In this document: positions 33,750 to 45,265 of the stretch, one piece after another
Layout of the letters: each line of letters opens with the position of its first letter
Numbering within the stretch: position 1 is the stretch's first letter
Assembly (NCBI RefSeq): GCF_000276665.1
Contig: NW_004955469.1
Span: 10,695,729 to 10,759,728, forward strand
Source: Chinchilla lanigera
Taxonomy: Eukaryota; Chordata; Mammalia; Rodentia; Chinchillidae
DNA length: 64,000 bases
Reading direction: 5' to 3'
The notes under the pieces: model-generated
Databases searched by the model: none
What the model saw: the letters and a program-made list of their open reading frames with translations, nothing else
Told to the model about the DNA's origin: nothing
Program-made: the position numbers and the translations under genes

Positions 33750-33812
33750 AATTAGCAATAATTGGGCCTCAGATAAACTTTATTGGCTATGATACTGCCA
33801 CTGTGCAAAGCT
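33750..33812 (-). pseudogene. truncated U4 snRNA retropseudogene
   Basis: On the - strand it starts AGCTTTGCACAGTGGCAGTA at 33812, the U4 snRNA 5' end. It continues through about 65 nt to the AATTATTGCTAATTGAA stretch and then stops. TCTTCTCATGTTTC occurs at 33736-33749 and again at 33812-33825, a target-site duplication. Only the 5' part is present, there is no A tail and it has several substitutions, so it is not a functional snRNA gene. It sits in the 5' region of the old L1. Confidence 0.88.
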
Positions 33813-35702
33813 CTTCTCATGTTTCTGCTATTGTTTTTTATTTGTTTTGTTTTGTGCTTAGGTTTATGAGTACTTATAGTAGAGAAAGTTTATTGCTAGT
33901 ATGGTAATCTCTGTAGTTAGTCTTCTTTTCAGTGGTGTATTCTGGGTGTGGCTAAGTATAGTCCTTTGCCTCTGTCTCAAGGTCTGATCAACTCTATTAT
34001 TTTCAAGGTGAGTGCACTACAACTGGCCAACACCCAGCTGCTCAGGATTGAACCATAGTATTGTTAATATCATAAAGGTAATCTGAATATTGGTATACAG
34101 AGAAAACCAATTAATAAGAATTATGCAGCCATGGCAATATCAACCAAATCAGCAAACAGTAATATCATCAAGATAAATTGGATATTGACATTCCATATGA
34201 ACCAATAATGTACCACCTTTAACCATAGAAAAGAATTCCATAATGATAAACACTAACCCAACCCAGATAGTAACATACAGCAAATATATATTAAACACAA
34301 CAAATATACCTCCATCAATAATAGGAATTCAACATTAATAACACAGAGTTAACTATCTAAAGATTAATAAAGCTTAATGATTATACTACTAAAGACATAG
34401 GTAGATAAGAACAGAATACAAGAGGAAAATTTTGAAAAACAATGGGAAGGAGGAAGGAGAAGTAAGACAAAGGATCCTACTATGGAGGAGGAGGATATTT
34501 ATAGAATTAGATAAAGGTAATAGAAAAAAATGACAATTAGATAAGAGAAAAAAGGAAAGAAGAAAAAGAATAGGGAGAATAAAGGTAAGAGAAAATTAAA
34601 AGAAAAATTTTAAGAAGAAACAAATAACGGTAAGAAAAAAATTTAAAAACAGAGGAAATTTTCCCAGACCCCAATAAATCAGTGAGATAAAAAGGGACAG
34701 GGAGTCCAAAAACAGAGAAAAAAATTTCTCTGGGTTTTTTTCCTGGACCCACAGTTTATTAGGTGCTCCCCTGGTCTGGAGGGCTCTTTGTTTACCTCAG
34801 GCTGTGACAATGCCCAAGCGAAGATCCCTGCTTGCCAGGATAGATAAGAAAGGCAGCCAGAACCCAGATCCCTGCTAGGTACAAGTAGGTAGAGTAAGGG
34901 CTCAAACTACTCAATGCTGGCACTTTCAGACTCAGCACAACTCAAGCTGGGCGTGGTGTCCCATCACAAGGGACAGGATTTGTGTCTTCTTGGCCTGAGT
35001 TCAAAGCCCTCATGGGGTCTCTTTTCAGCCTACTCCCTGTCCCTGGTTGCCTCTCGATCAGCCACTGTGGGACGGTAACACTGAAAACCCTGAAGTGAAG
35101 CCATCCCTAAGCCATTCCCAAATTCAAACAATTGACCCATTCCCTACCAAGCACTCCCAGTATATGGCAGGTGCCTATGAGATTCCTACCCAGCTGCTGC
35201 CTGTCATGTAGAAGTCCTCAGTATAAAACCCTGTACTTTGTGCAGATCACAACTGTGGACTTCCCCTGGAGCTTATGTTACCACCCCAGTCCACTGTTGC
35301 TCTTTCTCCCTGGAGCCTCCAGTGTGCAACTTACTTCTGCAGAGCCAGGATCCCCCCCTACAAGCTGCACGCTGAGAGCCAGGGAGAGAGTCCAGACTGT
35401 TTCATTTCCTTTTCTATGTGGCGGTTCATCTCTCAAACTTCTCTGTAGTTTGCAATTGTTCTTTCCTAATTCCTGGTGATCTTTTTTTCTTCCACAAGTT
35501 GTTATTTTCCTGTGTTTAGGTTCTGGATCTCAAGAAGCTGAATTTTGCCATTGTTTACTACACTGCCATCTTGGAATCCCTAACTTTTATGCCCTTCCAC
35601 CCCTTCGATGAAATTCTGTCCTTAGCAGCAAAAATAAGTTGCAGCAGAAGCCGGGGAGCAAACTGCTAAGGAAGTGGTAAAAACATTAAGAACCAAATCC
35701 CA

Positions 35703-35850
35703 GGCCAGGCATGATGATGCACACCTGTAATCCCAGCACTCAAGAGACTGAGGCAAGAGGATTGCTACAAGTTTGAGGCCAGCCTGGGCTACAAAGTGAG
35801 TTCAAGGCCAGCCTGAACTGCATCATGAAATTCTGTCTTAAAAAAAAACA
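35703..35850 (+). mobile_element. B1-type SINE
   Basis: Sense copy from GGCCAGGCATGATGATGC to a CAAAAAA-rich tail. Confidence 0.9.
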
Positions 35851-36636
35851 AAAAACAAAAAACAAGTCCCTGAAGAAAGATTGTAAAAGATTAGTTGGGA
35901 GAGAATTGAACAGTTGGAACAGATATTTACCAAAAACAATACAGGAACAGGTATATTTTATTCAGAGTAGCCTCCACAGACATCAACAGTAATAATATAT
36001 ATTGTAAGGCTTGACTTCCCAACAGGAAACTGGAGCACACCCTTGGGACTAGGAGGTTCTGCCAATCAGTGTGCTTTAAAAAAAAAAAGCTTTTTGAGGG
36101 ATTGTGCACCAAAGTGAAGTACTGACTTGAAGAGTAGTAGAAGGAAGTTCTACTACTGACAAAAACACTACCATTTTTTAAAAAGACTGGTTGACGTGTA
36201 AATGTTTAGATGAAAGCATCTGATGTACAAGATGAAAAATACAAGTAACAGTAGTTTTGTTCTTGGATTAAATCCCTGGATTTAGGATTATTGTTCCTAT
36301 TTAGGAAAGATGAAGTATTTATCACCATTTTATTCTAATATTAACTCAAGGTTAACTGTAAAATCTTTTGATGATATAAGAGGGTAAGCCGTACAAAGAA
36401 AAAATATTAATCACACACACACATTTGGCCAGGAAAAAAATCTATCTCTGGTAGGTTTTCTACCAGGAAATGTCATTTTCTTCCAGTAAGTCTAACAGAG
36501 TGAGCTAACTGGAGACAAAAACCACTGGAATGGTAGGTTGAGGATATATGATATTATCAGGAGCAAGGACAGTCACTACCTGAGCAGCTGTTGATTCCTA
36601 GTACTGACCTCCGCTAGCAAAAGTTTCTTCCTACAG

Positions 36637-36731
36637 ATTACGTAAGTTTGGAGTCACTTGATGACTTGTGGTCTGAGAAAACTCGATCCAGCATTATCCA
36701 AAAGAGATACAGAGCTGATGTTCTGTTCCAG
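36637..36731 (+). CDS. SPDYA: candidate SPDYA cassette exon giving an alternative C-terminus
   Basis: An isolated 95-nt open segment in unique sequence has a good acceptor (TTTCTTCCTACAG) and donor (CAG then GTATTT). Joined to the phase-1 end of the 18300-18597 exon it reads fully open: D, then YVSLESLDDLWSEKTR, then SSIIQKRYRADVLFQ. It ends in phase 0, so splicing on to 48782 makes TAG the very next codon. Inclusion would therefore replace the usual tail with a 32-residue one and stop in the last exon, where nonsense-mediated decay is not expected. Seen: splice signals, open frame and codon-like composition. Inferred: use as an exon. I cannot confirm a known isoform from memory. It could instead be a decayed exon. 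Confidence 0.55.
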
Positions 36732-36855
36732 GTATTTATACTGAAACTTAGGATAGTGCTTTCACTTTTCTTTGAAATAAAAGAAGGCAGTGTCTTGGTT
36801 CTCAAGTAAAAACATGTTTTTCTACCTTTACATTTTAAAAAAAAATTTTTTATTT

Positions 36856-36940
36856 TATTCTTTGGTACCAGGGATCGAACTCAAGACCTTATGCTTGCCA
36901 GGCAGATGCTTGTGCTACTGAACTACATCCCCAGTCCCTA
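36856..36940 (-). mobile_element. ID-type SINE
   Basis: Antisense copy; CTACCTTTACATTTT precedes and follows it. Confidence 0.9.
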
Positions 36941-36962
36941 CCTTTACATTTTTTGAAAAAAG

Positions 36963-37123
36963 CAACATGAGGTCACTACTGTTTTCTTACTACGTAGTGA
37001 GCTGCACTGTGTGCAGGACATATCTTCTGTCTTCTTTGTGCTGCTTTTTCATTTCTACTTCTTTTCTTCTTTTACCTTCAATAAACTTTGAACTTTTAAG
37101 TCCAAAAAAGAAAAAACAACATG
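36963..37123 (+). pseudogene. retrocopied mRNA 3' end, parent unknown
   Basis: CAACATG at 36963-36969 and 37117-37123 flanks about 130 bp ending in AATAAA (37080-37085) and, about 17 nt later, an A-rich tail. This is the pattern of a severely 5'-truncated processed pseudogene made of 3' UTR only. I do not recognise the parent gene. Confidence 0.6.
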
Positions 37124-37539
37124 TTGAAAGGACAAGTGTTAAATAATATGCTTGTGACATTTAAGAACAAAAATTGTTTTTCAGTTTGACAAGATGGAGT
37201 GAAAATACTGTCAGAACATTTCACTTTGGGGGAGAGACTAGATGAGGAATTTTTTACAAATTCACACATATCACAAATCTTTTAATTTTTTTATTAAAGC
37301 CTGTGAAAATTTTGATTTGATGTTACTACTTAAAAAGAAACACAGTAAGACCATACCTTAACTCCAGCTCCATGTTCAAAACTTAAGCCTTTAAAAAGAA
37401 AGAAAGCTATCTGTATGTCACAACAGAAAAATTGGAATACCATATCTATAGAGCTCAGATTTTGTTCATATACTGTGCTTTATAATTAACTCTCTGGTGT
37501 TGGAACCAAACTTAATGGTTATCAATAACTTCCTTTAAT

Positions 37540-37628
37540 TTTTTGGGGTGGGTGAGTACTAGGAATCAAACTCAGGATCTTGCACTTGCCAGGCAGGTGC
37601 TGTGGCACTGAGCTATATCCCTGGCTTC
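37540..37628 (-). mobile_element. ID-type SINE
   Basis: TACTAGGAATCAAACTCAGG to GAGCTATATCCCTGGC, abutting a B1. Confidence 0.85.
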
Positions 37629-37797
37629 CATCATTTTTTTTTTTTTTTTTGTCTTTTTGAGACAGGGTCTTGCTATGCAGTTCAGGTTGGCCTTGAGCTC
37701 ACTTGAGCCCAAGTTGGTCTTGAACTTGCAAAGATCCTCCTGCCTCAGCCTCCCAAGTGCTGGGATTACAGGTGTGTGCCACCATGCCCGGCCTTCC
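37629..37797 (-). mobile_element. B1-type SINE
   Basis: Antisense copy; CTTCCATCA on both sides is the likely target duplication. Confidence 0.9.
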
Positions 37798-37837
37798 ATC
37801 ACTTTTTAATATGTGTTAGAGTATCATAAATTTTTGG

Positions 37838-37950
37838 TTTTGCTTTTTGTTTGACACAGAGTTGCACTATATATAATCCAGGCTTCATTCCTCTTGCCTC
37901 AGCCTCAGGAGTCCTAGAATCACAGGCTCATATCACTGTGCTTGGCAATA
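37838..37950 (-). mobile_element. B1-type SINE, old and deleted
   Basis: TTGACACAGAGTTGCACTAT and CTCTTGCCTCAGCCTCAGG remain. Confidence 0.65.
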
Positions 37951-38019
37951 ATTATTCCTTCTTGTATGTATCAAACTCATACTAAACAGTAAGTTCTGGG
38001 TTGCAAAAGAGGATTTTTT

Positions 38020-38110
38020 TTTGCATTTAATTTTTAATTATTATTTTTATTAGTTCATGTTTGCAGTACATAATGATTACACTCATTGTGAGGAGCTGGT
38101 ATACACACAA
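38020..38110 (-). mobile_element. L1 3' UTR-like piece
   Basis: Same motif set as 16040-16230 (GTACATAATGATTACACTCA, TGTGAGGAGCTGG). Confidence 0.5.
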
Positions 38111-38329
38111 CACACCTTAATGCTTTTTACTTCGTCACCAATCTTGTGCTAAAGGTAATCTCATTTTAAACACAGCCTCCCAAGAAATCTTCAAGTGGAA
38201 TTATGATACTAGTTTTACTGATGAAAAAAATGAGTCACACCATTACTACCTAAAATGACAACCCCCCAAAAAAACAAGATGGGAACTCACTCCTGTCTGA
38301 TCATAGCAGTTACACTTTTCTTGTTGTGG

Positions 38330-38412
38330 CTGTTGGTAGTGCTGGTGCTGGGGATTAAACCCAGGGCCTTGCACAGGCCAAACCCATGCTCCACCAGTGA
38401 GCTACACACCTT
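38330..38412 (-). mobile_element. ID-type SINE, diverged
   Basis: GCTGGGGATTAAACCCAGGG to AGTGAGCTACACACC. Confidence 0.78.
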
Positions 38413-38587
38413 ACCTCACACATTTTTATACTAACTAAACTACTATCATTTCTCGTAAGGCTGTTTTATACATCATGGCACCTAGGCTGATCCATGGATA
38501 TGTATTACCTGAGGACCCCTGAGACTTTTAAGTCAAAGATCATATTAATCTATTTTCAGGAAATAGATTTTCCTCAAAAAGAAATTC

Positions 38588-38705
38588 TAGTTGGGTGTGG
38601 TGGTTCATGCTATAATCCCAGCATACTGGGAGGCTAAAACAGGAGGATTACAAGTTTGAGCACACCCTTGGCAATTTAACAAGAACTTGTCACAAAATCT
38701 TTTAG
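38588..38705 (+). mobile_element. B1-type SINE, diverged
   Basis: AGTTGGGTGTGGTGGTTC to TGTCACAAAATC; an ID-like remnant follows at 38720-38780. Confidence 0.72.
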
Positions 38706-39294
38706 AAAAGAAAGGAAGGGGGATGGCACTAGCGAAGTATCTCAGTGCAAAGACCTTGTATCCCCAGTATGAAAAAAACAAAAACACTTCAACTTTCTTA
38801 TGTACTATTGTCATTACCACTGTTATACCTATCCAGGATTAAAATCCTTACACTTAATAAATACATCATCAGGGAATTAGAGTATATGAATAATGTGATA
38901 AAGCCTATGCTAAATATACGACCAACATTTAGGAGTACCAAAGATTCCAGAATTAATGCTACGGGTGAGAGATTTGGTGAAGGGTTTTCAGAAGTGATGT
39001 AAGAGCTGGGCACTGAATGAACCCTGTTTTGCTCAAGGAAATAAAGAGCTCTGAAGAGCAGACAGAAGTCTGGAAATACACAGATTCTCTCCCTCTGCCT
39101 TCCACAAATCTCTTAATTCATCTAGGTCTTCTTTCACAACACATTTTGCATCTGCCCCTTTTTTACCACTAACCACTTCACATGTGTATTACTATAAAAT
39201 CTAACTTAACATGCTTACCCTTCCCTGTATTAAATATTCATAAACACCACAAACATTAACTTTCTTAAAATATCCCCTTTAAATGACAATGGAC

Positions 39295-39410
39295 CCAGGC
39301 ATGGAGGCTGAGGCAGGAAGACCCTCATGAGTTTGAGGCCAGCCTGGGCTACACCATGAGTTCAAGAGCAGCCTGAAATACATAGCAAACCAAACCAAAC
39401 CAAATCAAAA
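39295..39410 (+). mobile_element. B1-type SINE, deleted head
   Basis: CCAGGCATGG joins GAGGCTGAGGCAGGAAG directly; both GCCAGCCTG-like repeats remain. Confidence 0.82.
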
Positions 39411-40023
39411 ACAGATAAAACAAGAAATGAGCCAGTGTAGGCTGAAAGCAGTTAGCAAACTAACTCACCATTTACTGGATGGAAAAGGTAGAGCAGGGCT
39501 TCTGGAAAGCAATAGGAAAAGTTTTGAAACAGTCCCAAATCTCTTAAGTTTACAGTATGACGTATGAGTCATACATGGATGTAGAAAACCACTGTCCCAT
39601 AAACCAGACTACCAGCATATTTAGTGTTCAGAGGAAAGATGAGAAAGGGGCTTTAAACTGAGCCTTGACAAATACATAAATAAATGGCTATTCATTTGGT
39701 CTTCCACTTAGAACAGACACTGTGTTAGAGAGGTCTTGTTCAGTATCTACCAGACATGGTAAGTGAAGAAAAACCAAGAATCCTATAGGAAATAGGACTA
39801 AGGGGCAGAACCTTCCTCAACTCTTAATCCAGGTCCTTCTTCAAGTACACAGCTGAGACCTGACACACAATGGGCATTCAAAACCAGTCATCAGCTGGGA
39901 GTCTTCTGCCTACTCACAACTAAGTTGCAAATGAAATACAATTTTGTGCAGATGAGTACTAATAAATAAAAATACAAGATTATTTTTAGAAAACAGCATG
40001 AAATTATTTACTAGAAAATGGAT

Positions 40024-40606
40024 ATTGGGTGTGATAGTACATGCCATAATCCCAGCAGTCATGAGGCTGAGGCAGGAGAATTGCTGTGAATTCGAGGCCA
40101 GACAGGGCTACATAGTGAGTGCAAGGCCAGCCTGAACTACATAACAAGACCTGTGTCTTAGTTACTTTGCTTCTTCCTAAGACAAAATACCTGATATCCA
40201 AAGTTAAAGGAGGAAAGATTTATTGTAGCTCACAGTCTGTAGAGGTTTCAGTCCATAATTAGCTGGCTCCAAGCAGGATGGCTTGGCAGAGAAGCATTAC
40301 AGAAGAGAAAAAGTTCATGGCAGGCAGCAAGCAGCAAGCAACAACAGCCCTCTTTCTGTCCCTTATATTCTATCTAGGCTACACACCATTAGGGTGGCCA
40401 GCACTCACACCCAGGGTGGGCCTTCCCATAATCCACACCCAGAACTATGCTAAACCAATCAGTGGACTAATTTAGTAATCACACATGTTGATCCCAGCAT
40501 CATACTCTAGATCCAGCCATCTCTGAAAAGCTCTACCTATGACCACATGAGGCTCTGGCAGGACATTACATATAAGCCATAACACCCTGTCTCAAAAAAA
40601 GAAAAG
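40024..40606 (+). mobile_element. B1-type SINE split by an LTR
   Basis: Head and body at 40024-40153 end AACAAGACCTG; the 3' end CCCTGTCTCAAAAAAA resumes at 40586 after the LTR. Confidence 0.9.
40154..40585 (-). mobile_element. MaLR-like solo LTR, antisense, inside a B1
   Basis: TGTCTTAGTTAC to AGCCATAACA. Flanks ACCTG and CCCTG fit a 5-bp duplication of the B1 CCCTG. Same family as 10228-10748. Confidence 0.75.
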
Positions 40607-41692
40607 ATACAATATTAGATATCCCAATATTAGATATAATTATAATCAACAAACATACTTTATATTTCAACAAATATACTCATTCATAAGTAAAGCTAAT
40701 TTACCAAAAATATTAAAACTGTACATAATTTACTCTTGTACAGAGAACCAGTTACACTTAAAACTTTTTGCTGCTGCAATGGTGAGTAAAAAAAGTTATG
40801 AAGTAGCAATTACTCATATTAAATGTCTATAAGCAGACTTAGCTCTTTCACTAAGTTTTATGTGGTAATAGTACTTCATATCCAATAAAATACATAAATA
40901 TTGAGTACAGATTTATGAGATTAGAGGTCTATAAATAATCACTATCACCTCTGTTATGGTAGAAAATACTTTATTTAGAATGCTCCTTTTGCCTGTTTTC
41001 AGTCCTATCACCCAGTCAACTGCCGACCTGACTTGTTTTGGATGTACACAGTTGTTTTTTGTATATGCACATAACATACTTTAATCATCACACCCTTTGC
41101 TTCTCTTCCCCTACCCCTCCCTGGGTTCACATTTGGGGGATTTCAATGCATATATTTTATCATTCCATTCTATTACCTACCCTGATGCCTCCACTCACCC
41201 TCCCTCCCTCCGATTCCTTCCTCTTGACTAGTAATTGTCTCCCTTTTACTTTCTTTTCTATTTTTTAGATCCACATATTAGAGAGAAGATGTGATGTCTG
41301 TCTTTCTGAGCCTGGCATATTTTACTCAACATAATAATCTCTAAAACCACCAATTTTCCTGAAAATGACGAAATTTCATTCTTTATGGCTAAATAATACT
41401 CCACTGTGTATACCACATTTTCTTTATCCATTCATCTGTTGATAGGCACCTAGCTTGGTTCCAAATGGTACAATAAACATGGGTATCCTGATACCCTTAG
41501 AATATGCTGATTTTCATTCCTTTGGGTATATAGCAAGGAACAGAACAGCAGGATCAAATAGTAGTTCTACTTTTAGTTTACTGAGGAGCCTCCATACTGA
41601 TTTCCAAAGTGGCTGTACTAATTTATATTCCCATAAGCAGTGCAAGGGTTTTTCCTTACAATCTTCTCAGCTCTTTCTATTTTTTATATTCT

Positions 41693-41838
41693 TTTTTTTG
41701 AGACAGAGTCTTGCTGTGTAGTTCAAGCTGGCCCTGAACTGACTATCTAGCCCAAGCTCATCTTGAACTCCCAGCAATCCTCCTGCCTCATCTTCCCAAG
41801 TGCTGGGATTACAGATGTGTGCCACCACACCTGGCTTG
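41693..41838 (-). mobile_element. B1-type SINE in L1
   Basis: Antisense copy from TTTTTTTGAGACAGAGTC to CACCACACCTGGC. Confidence 0.9.
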
Positions 41839-41914
41839 TTTTTATATTCTTCATGATGGCCAGTCTGACTATATTAAGATGGAATCTCAGTATAATTTTG
41901 ATTTGCATTTTTCT

Positions 41915-42006
41915 TTTTTTTTGGTTTTTTTCCGGTACTGAGAATCGAACTCATGACATCACACTTGCCAGGCAGGCACTGTGCCGCTGAGCTAAATCCC
42001 CAGCCC
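41915..42006 (-). mobile_element. young ID-type SINE in L1
   Basis: Near-consensus antisense copy; TTGATTTGCATTTTTCT before and TTGATTCGCATTTTTCT after. Confidence 0.93.
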
Positions 42007-42169
42007 TTGATTCGCATTTTTCTAATGGATAGAGACATTGAACTTTTAATTTTTTATTGGTATGTTTGTAGTACATAAATGGTAACATTCATTATGAGGA
42101 ACTGGTGCATATACATAACACATCTCAATTCTTTTTTTTCTCTTCCCTTCTACCCCCCCATTTTGTGGC

Positions 42170-42226
42170 CACTTGTGTGTATGTGTATACACATATATAT
42201 GTGTGTGTGTATATATATATATATAT
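42170..42226. repeat. (TG)n/(TA)n microsatellite
   Basis: Mixed TGTG and TATA runs in an L1 3' UTR-like piece. Confidence 0.9.
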
Positions 42227-42928
42227 GCCATTTGTATGTATATCTATGCTGGCCATTTGTACTTTGTCTTTTGAGAAATGTCTGTTAATTCATTTGCCTG
42301 TTTACTGATAGGCTATTGGATTTTTTTGTTGCTAAGGCTTTTGTTGTTGTTGTTCTTTGTATGTTTTAGATATTAATCCTCCATTGCAAGAGTAACTGGC
42401 AAAGATTTTCTCCCTTTGTGTAGGCTCACTCTCTTTACTGTTAGTTGTTTACCTTGCTGGGAAGAAACTCTAATTTGATGTAGTCCCATTTATTGACTCA
42501 TGCTATTGTTTTCTGTGCTCTGTCCTATTCAGGAACTTTTCAACTGTGCCTATGGCTTCAAGTGCTCCAAGTGCTTGAAGTGTCTTTTATTTTAGCAGTT
42601 ATTTTATTTTAGCAGTTTCAGAGTTTCGGGTCTTATATCTAGATCTTCAATCCATTTTGAATTGATTTTTGTACCAGATGAGAAGTAGGAATCTAGTTTA
42701 AGTAATCTACAAGTACATGCCCAGTTTTTCCAGCACCACTTGTTGAAGATGTTGTCTTTTCTCTAGTGTATTTGGCGGGAGGGAGCTCTTTTGTCCAGAA
42801 CCAAACGGCTATACTTGTGTGGGTTTGTTTCTACCTTCTGTTGTGTTCATTAGTCTTTCTTTTTATCATAGTACCATGTTGTTTTTGTTACTATAGCTTT
42901 GCTGTGTAATTTAAAATCAAGTATTTTA

Positions 42929-43066
42929 GCCAGGTGTGGTGCTACATGCCTGTAATCCCAGCACTAGGAAGGCTGAAGCAGGAGGAATGTTGTGAATTTG
43001 AAACCAGCCTGGGCTACAAAGTGAGTGCAAGGCTAGCCTGAACTGCATTGTAAGACCCTGTCTTAA
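42929..43066 (+). mobile_element. B1-type SINE in L1
   Basis: Sense copy from AGCCAGGTGTGGTGCTAC. Confidence 0.88.
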
Positions 43067-43067
43067 A

Positions 43068-43082
43068 AAGATGATGATGATG

Positions 43083-43123
<41 letters not shown>
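43068..43123. repeat. (GAT)n(AAT)n microsatellite
   Basis: GAT units followed by a long pure AAT run, grown from the B1 tail. Confidence 0.97.
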
Positions 43124-43124
<1 letters not shown>

Positions 43125-43197
43125 TCAAGTATTTTGGTACCTCCACATCTGCTTTTTACTTAGGATTGCTTTGGCTATTTGGGGCCTTTTGTGTTTC

Positions 43198-43567
43198 TGT
43201 TATGGTTTATATCTGGATGTCCCCCAAAGCTTCATGTGCTCATAGGTGGGCTTTGCGGGGGTGACTGGATCATGGGTGTGTGATACACTGGATTAGCCCA
43301 TGGATGGGTTTATATTTTTAGCTGGATGTGATGTTGGGAGGTGAAGCCTGATGTGTCACTGTGGGTGTGATGTGGAATGGTATCTATCCCTCCTCCTCCC
43401 TCTCTGCCCTACTTCCTGCCTGCTGTGTTCCTCTACCATGCCAGCCTGCCTTGGAGCCAGCTGATTATGAACAAAAAACTCTACAAACTGTGAGCCAAAG
43501 ATAAACCTCTCTTCAACTTGGGGGTGTCAGGTATTATGTCTTTGTGACAAAAAAAGTAACTAAAACA
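43198..43567 (+). mobile_element. MaLR-like solo LTR, sense, in L1
   Basis: 370 bp from TGTTATGGTTTATATCTGG to GTAACTAAAACA with identical 5-bp flanks GTTTC (43193-43197, 43568-43572). GAGCCAAAGATAAACCTC resembles the MaLR poly(A)-signal region. Confidence 0.8.
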
Positions 43568-44527
43568 GTTTCCATATAAATTTTAGAATGTTTTTCTAAT
43601 AAATTTTGTTCTAACAAATTTTCTAAAGAATGTCATTGGTAGTTTGATGAGGATTGCACTGACTCTGTAGATCAGTTTTGGTAACATGGCCATTGTAACA
43701 ATACTGATTCTATCAATTTATGAACATGGAAGATCTTTGCATCTTCTGGTGTCTTCTTCAGTTACATTCTTCAGTATCATGAAATTTGTATTGTAGAGGT
43801 CCTTCACCTCTTTGGTTAGATTTATCCCTAGGGTTTTTGCTTTTTTTTTAAAGCTATTGTGAATGGAATTGTTTTCCTGATTTCTTTTTCAGCAACTCTA
43901 TTATTGGTGTACAAAAAGCTATTTGCTTTTAACACTGATTTTACATCCTGCTACTTTGTTGAATTCATTTATCAACTTTAAACATCTTTTATGAAGTCTT
44001 TCGGGTCTTCTAAGTATAGGATTGCATTATCTGCAAACAAGGATAACTTGACTTCTTTTCCTATTTGTATCATTTTTTTTTCTTTTGCCTAATTGATCTA
44101 GCTAAAATTTCAAGAAATACACTGAGTATGTCAATATAGGAAGTGGTGAGAGTGGACATTCCTGCTTCGTTCCTACCTTTAGAAAAAGTGTTTTCTTCCT
44201 TCCTCATTCAGAATAATGTTGGTTGTGGGTTTGTCATATATGATCTTTACTGTATTGAGGAATGATCTTTCAGTACCTAGTTTCTTTAGGGCTTTTATCA
44301 TGAGGGATATTGAATTCTGTTTTTTTCCTGCATCAACTGAGATGAACATGTAATATTTACAGTTTACTCTATTTATGTACCGTATTAAATTCAATTTGTG
44401 TATGGTGAACCATCTTTGCATCCCTGGAATGAAGCCAAGTTGATTGTAATGTACGGCCTTTTGTATTATATTGTGAATATTCATAATGAATATTCTATAC
44501 ACATAGTTATCAATTATACATATAGTT

Positions 44528-44670
44528 TCTTTGAGACAGTGACTCACTATGCAGTTGAAACTGGTCTTGAACTCATTATGCAGCCCAGACTGGTCTCAAA
44601 ATCAAGGTAATCCTCCTGCCTCAGCCTCTCCAGTGCTGGGATTATAGGCATGTATCATCAGACCCAGCAT
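44528..44670 (-). mobile_element. B1-type SINE in L1
   Basis: TCTTTGAGACAGTGACTC to ATCATCAGACCCAGC. Confidence 0.85.
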
Positions 44671-44937
44671 ATAATCTTTTAAACTGAATTTAATTTGCAA
44701 TTTTATTAAGGATTTCTGCATTGTGTTCATCAAGATATTGATCTATACTGTTTTTTGTTGTGTCCCTGTCTAGTGTTTTTATCAAGGTGATGCTGACTTC
44801 ACAGAATGAATCTGGAAGTGTTTCTTCCCTACTTCATGTAATAGTTTGAGGAGGATTGGTGTTTTTAAAGGTCCTAGTAAAAATCAGCAGTGAATCTGTC
44901 TGGTTCTGGGCTTTCTTTGTTGACGGAATTTTACTTT

Positions 44938-45060
44938 CTTTTTTTTTTTTGAGACAGAGTCTCACTGTGTTGTTTATAGGCTGGCCTTACACTCATAGTT
45001 ATCCTCTGGCCTCACTCTCCGGAGTGCAGGGATTACAGATGTGCACCACCAGACCCAGCT
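44938..45060 (-). mobile_element. B1-type SINE, short form, in L1
   Basis: TTTTTGAGACAGAGTCTC to CACCAGACCCAGC. Confidence 0.82.
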
Positions 45061-45134
45061 GAATTTTTATTACTGCTTCAGACCCACTGCTTGTTATTAA
45101 TCTGTTTCAGTTTTTATATCTTCTTGGTTCAGTT

Positions 45135-45265
45135 TTTTTTGTTTTGTTTTTTGTCTTTTGGGGACAGGCTTTCACTATGCAGTTCAGGCTGGCTTTGAAC
45201 TGACTTTGTAGCCTCAGCCTACTGAATGCTGGGATTACAGGCGGGCGCCACTATGGCTAGCCTTG
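45135..45265 (-). mobile_element. B1-type SINE, deleted, in L1
   Basis: TTTGGGGACAGGCTTTC to GCCACTATGGCTAGCC; second box region deleted. Confidence 0.82.

Larger units (their letters stand above)
22080..35580 (-). mobile_element. old L1, antisense, split by a younger L1
   Basis: The 3' part (22080-23028) and the rest (28406-35580) form one minus-strand L1 once the younger L1 between them is removed. CAGAAGG at the left break meets CAGAAGCTTTTTAATTTGAT at the right. Reading towards higher coordinates one passes ORF2 RT (about 29.9-31.2 kb), endonuclease (about 31.5-32.4 kb), an ORF1 remnant (about 33.3-33.7 kb) and a 5' UTR ending near CTGCCATCTTGGAATCCC. All frames are broken. Confidence 0.82.

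Noticed and set aside
33419..43123. CRISPR-like regular repeats
   Set aside because: The regular arrays (TTG at 33419, AAT at 43068) are simple microsatellites; the organism is a mammal.
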